Of a stretch of 6,147 nt of DNA, positions 6,040 through 6,147 are shown one piece after another; position 1 is the stretch's first letter; the number at the start of each line of letters is the position of its first letter. The stretch lies in assembly GCA_030601605.1 (NCBI GenBank), contig JAUVTI010000117.1, forward strand, positions 1-6,147, read 5' to 3'. This stretch comes from Gemmatimonadales bacterium. GTDB lineage: Bacteria; Gemmatimonadota; Gemmatimonadetes; Gemmatimonadales; GWC2-71-9. Below the pieces are notes generated by a model. The model was given only the letters and a program-made list of their open reading frames with translations. It did not search any database and was not told the DNA's origin. The position numbers and the translations under genes were made by a program.

Positions 6040-6147
6040 TCAGTTGCTCGCCTTTGCCGCCGCTGCGGTGCGGCGACCGCGTTTCCTCACTCCACTGCCG
6101 CTTCCGTGAGGCCATCCCGCCCCGAGGTGGAGGCGCGACACCAACAT
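6040..6147 (-). other. Possible C-terminal end of an upstream minus-strand gene
   Basis: One minus-strand frame is open from the right edge for 35 codons to a TGA at 6040-6042, ending in a basic GVRKRGRRTAAAAKASN tail, 27 nt before the malic enzyme start. The ATG at the very edge (6145-6147) may be internal. The other two minus frames also stay open for some distance (to a TGA near 6088 and a TAA near 6019), so the coding frame is not certain and this stretch may instead be the malic enzyme promoter region. Confidence 0.2.

Noticed and set aside
5663..6109. Plus-strand frame giving a hydrophobic, Phe/Ala-rich protein that looks like a membrane protein.
   Set aside because: It is the complement of the Lys/Ala-rich tail: Lys codons (AAG) read as CTT and give Leu or Phe-rich output in the other strand. 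There is no ribosome-binding site or family match.

Overview
The window is about 6.1 kb of GC-rich, densely coding bacterial chromosome. The mix of a secreted M28 peptidase, a cytochrome P460-type lipoprotein, an M55 D-aminopeptidase, dodecin and a large malic enzyme would suit a soil or marine heterotroph, possibly from Gemmatimonadota. That placement is inferred from gene content and composition only. There are no tRNA or rRNA genes, insertion sequences, CRISPR arrays or phage genes. No gene-free stretch exceeds 160 bases.

Layout. From the left edge, a 5'-truncated M28 metallopeptidase (2-1138, +) is followed 60 nt later by a lipoprotein c-type cytochrome of the P460 family (1199-1717, +). 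A strong 15-bp hairpin (1738-1770) separates it from a convergent two-TM potassium channel with a cytosolic RCK (TrkA) module (1804-2771, -). That channel gene is broken by a frame change, with about 65-70 nt of the family sequence missing from the nucleotide-binding domain. A 160-nt divergent region holding a 7-bp-arm palindrome leads to dodecin (2932-3141, +). The dodecin gene overlaps an exported M55 D-aminopeptidase (3134-4051, +). A long malic enzyme gene (4087-6012, -) converges on that pair and fills the right half. The last 135 nt hold its ribosome-binding site and possibly the end of another minus-strand gene.

How they work together. The two peptidases point to extracytoplasmic peptide use: one is a zinc carboxypeptidase-like enzyme and the other is specific for D-amino-acid peptides in its family. 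Dodecin stores or buffers flavin in the cytoplasm. Malic enzyme makes pyruvate and NAD(P)H from malate. No single pathway links them; only dodecin-M55 looks like a tight translational unit.

Most unusual feature. The malic enzyme carries about 100 extra N-terminal residues of histone H1-like composition (45 Lys/Arg, 25 Ala, 3 acidic). This extension is continuous with an otherwise complete and apparently active catalytic region, and the GTG start in front of it has a good ribosome-binding site. It suggests a metabolic enzyme tethered to DNA, RNA or another polyanion, and I know of no described system of this kind.
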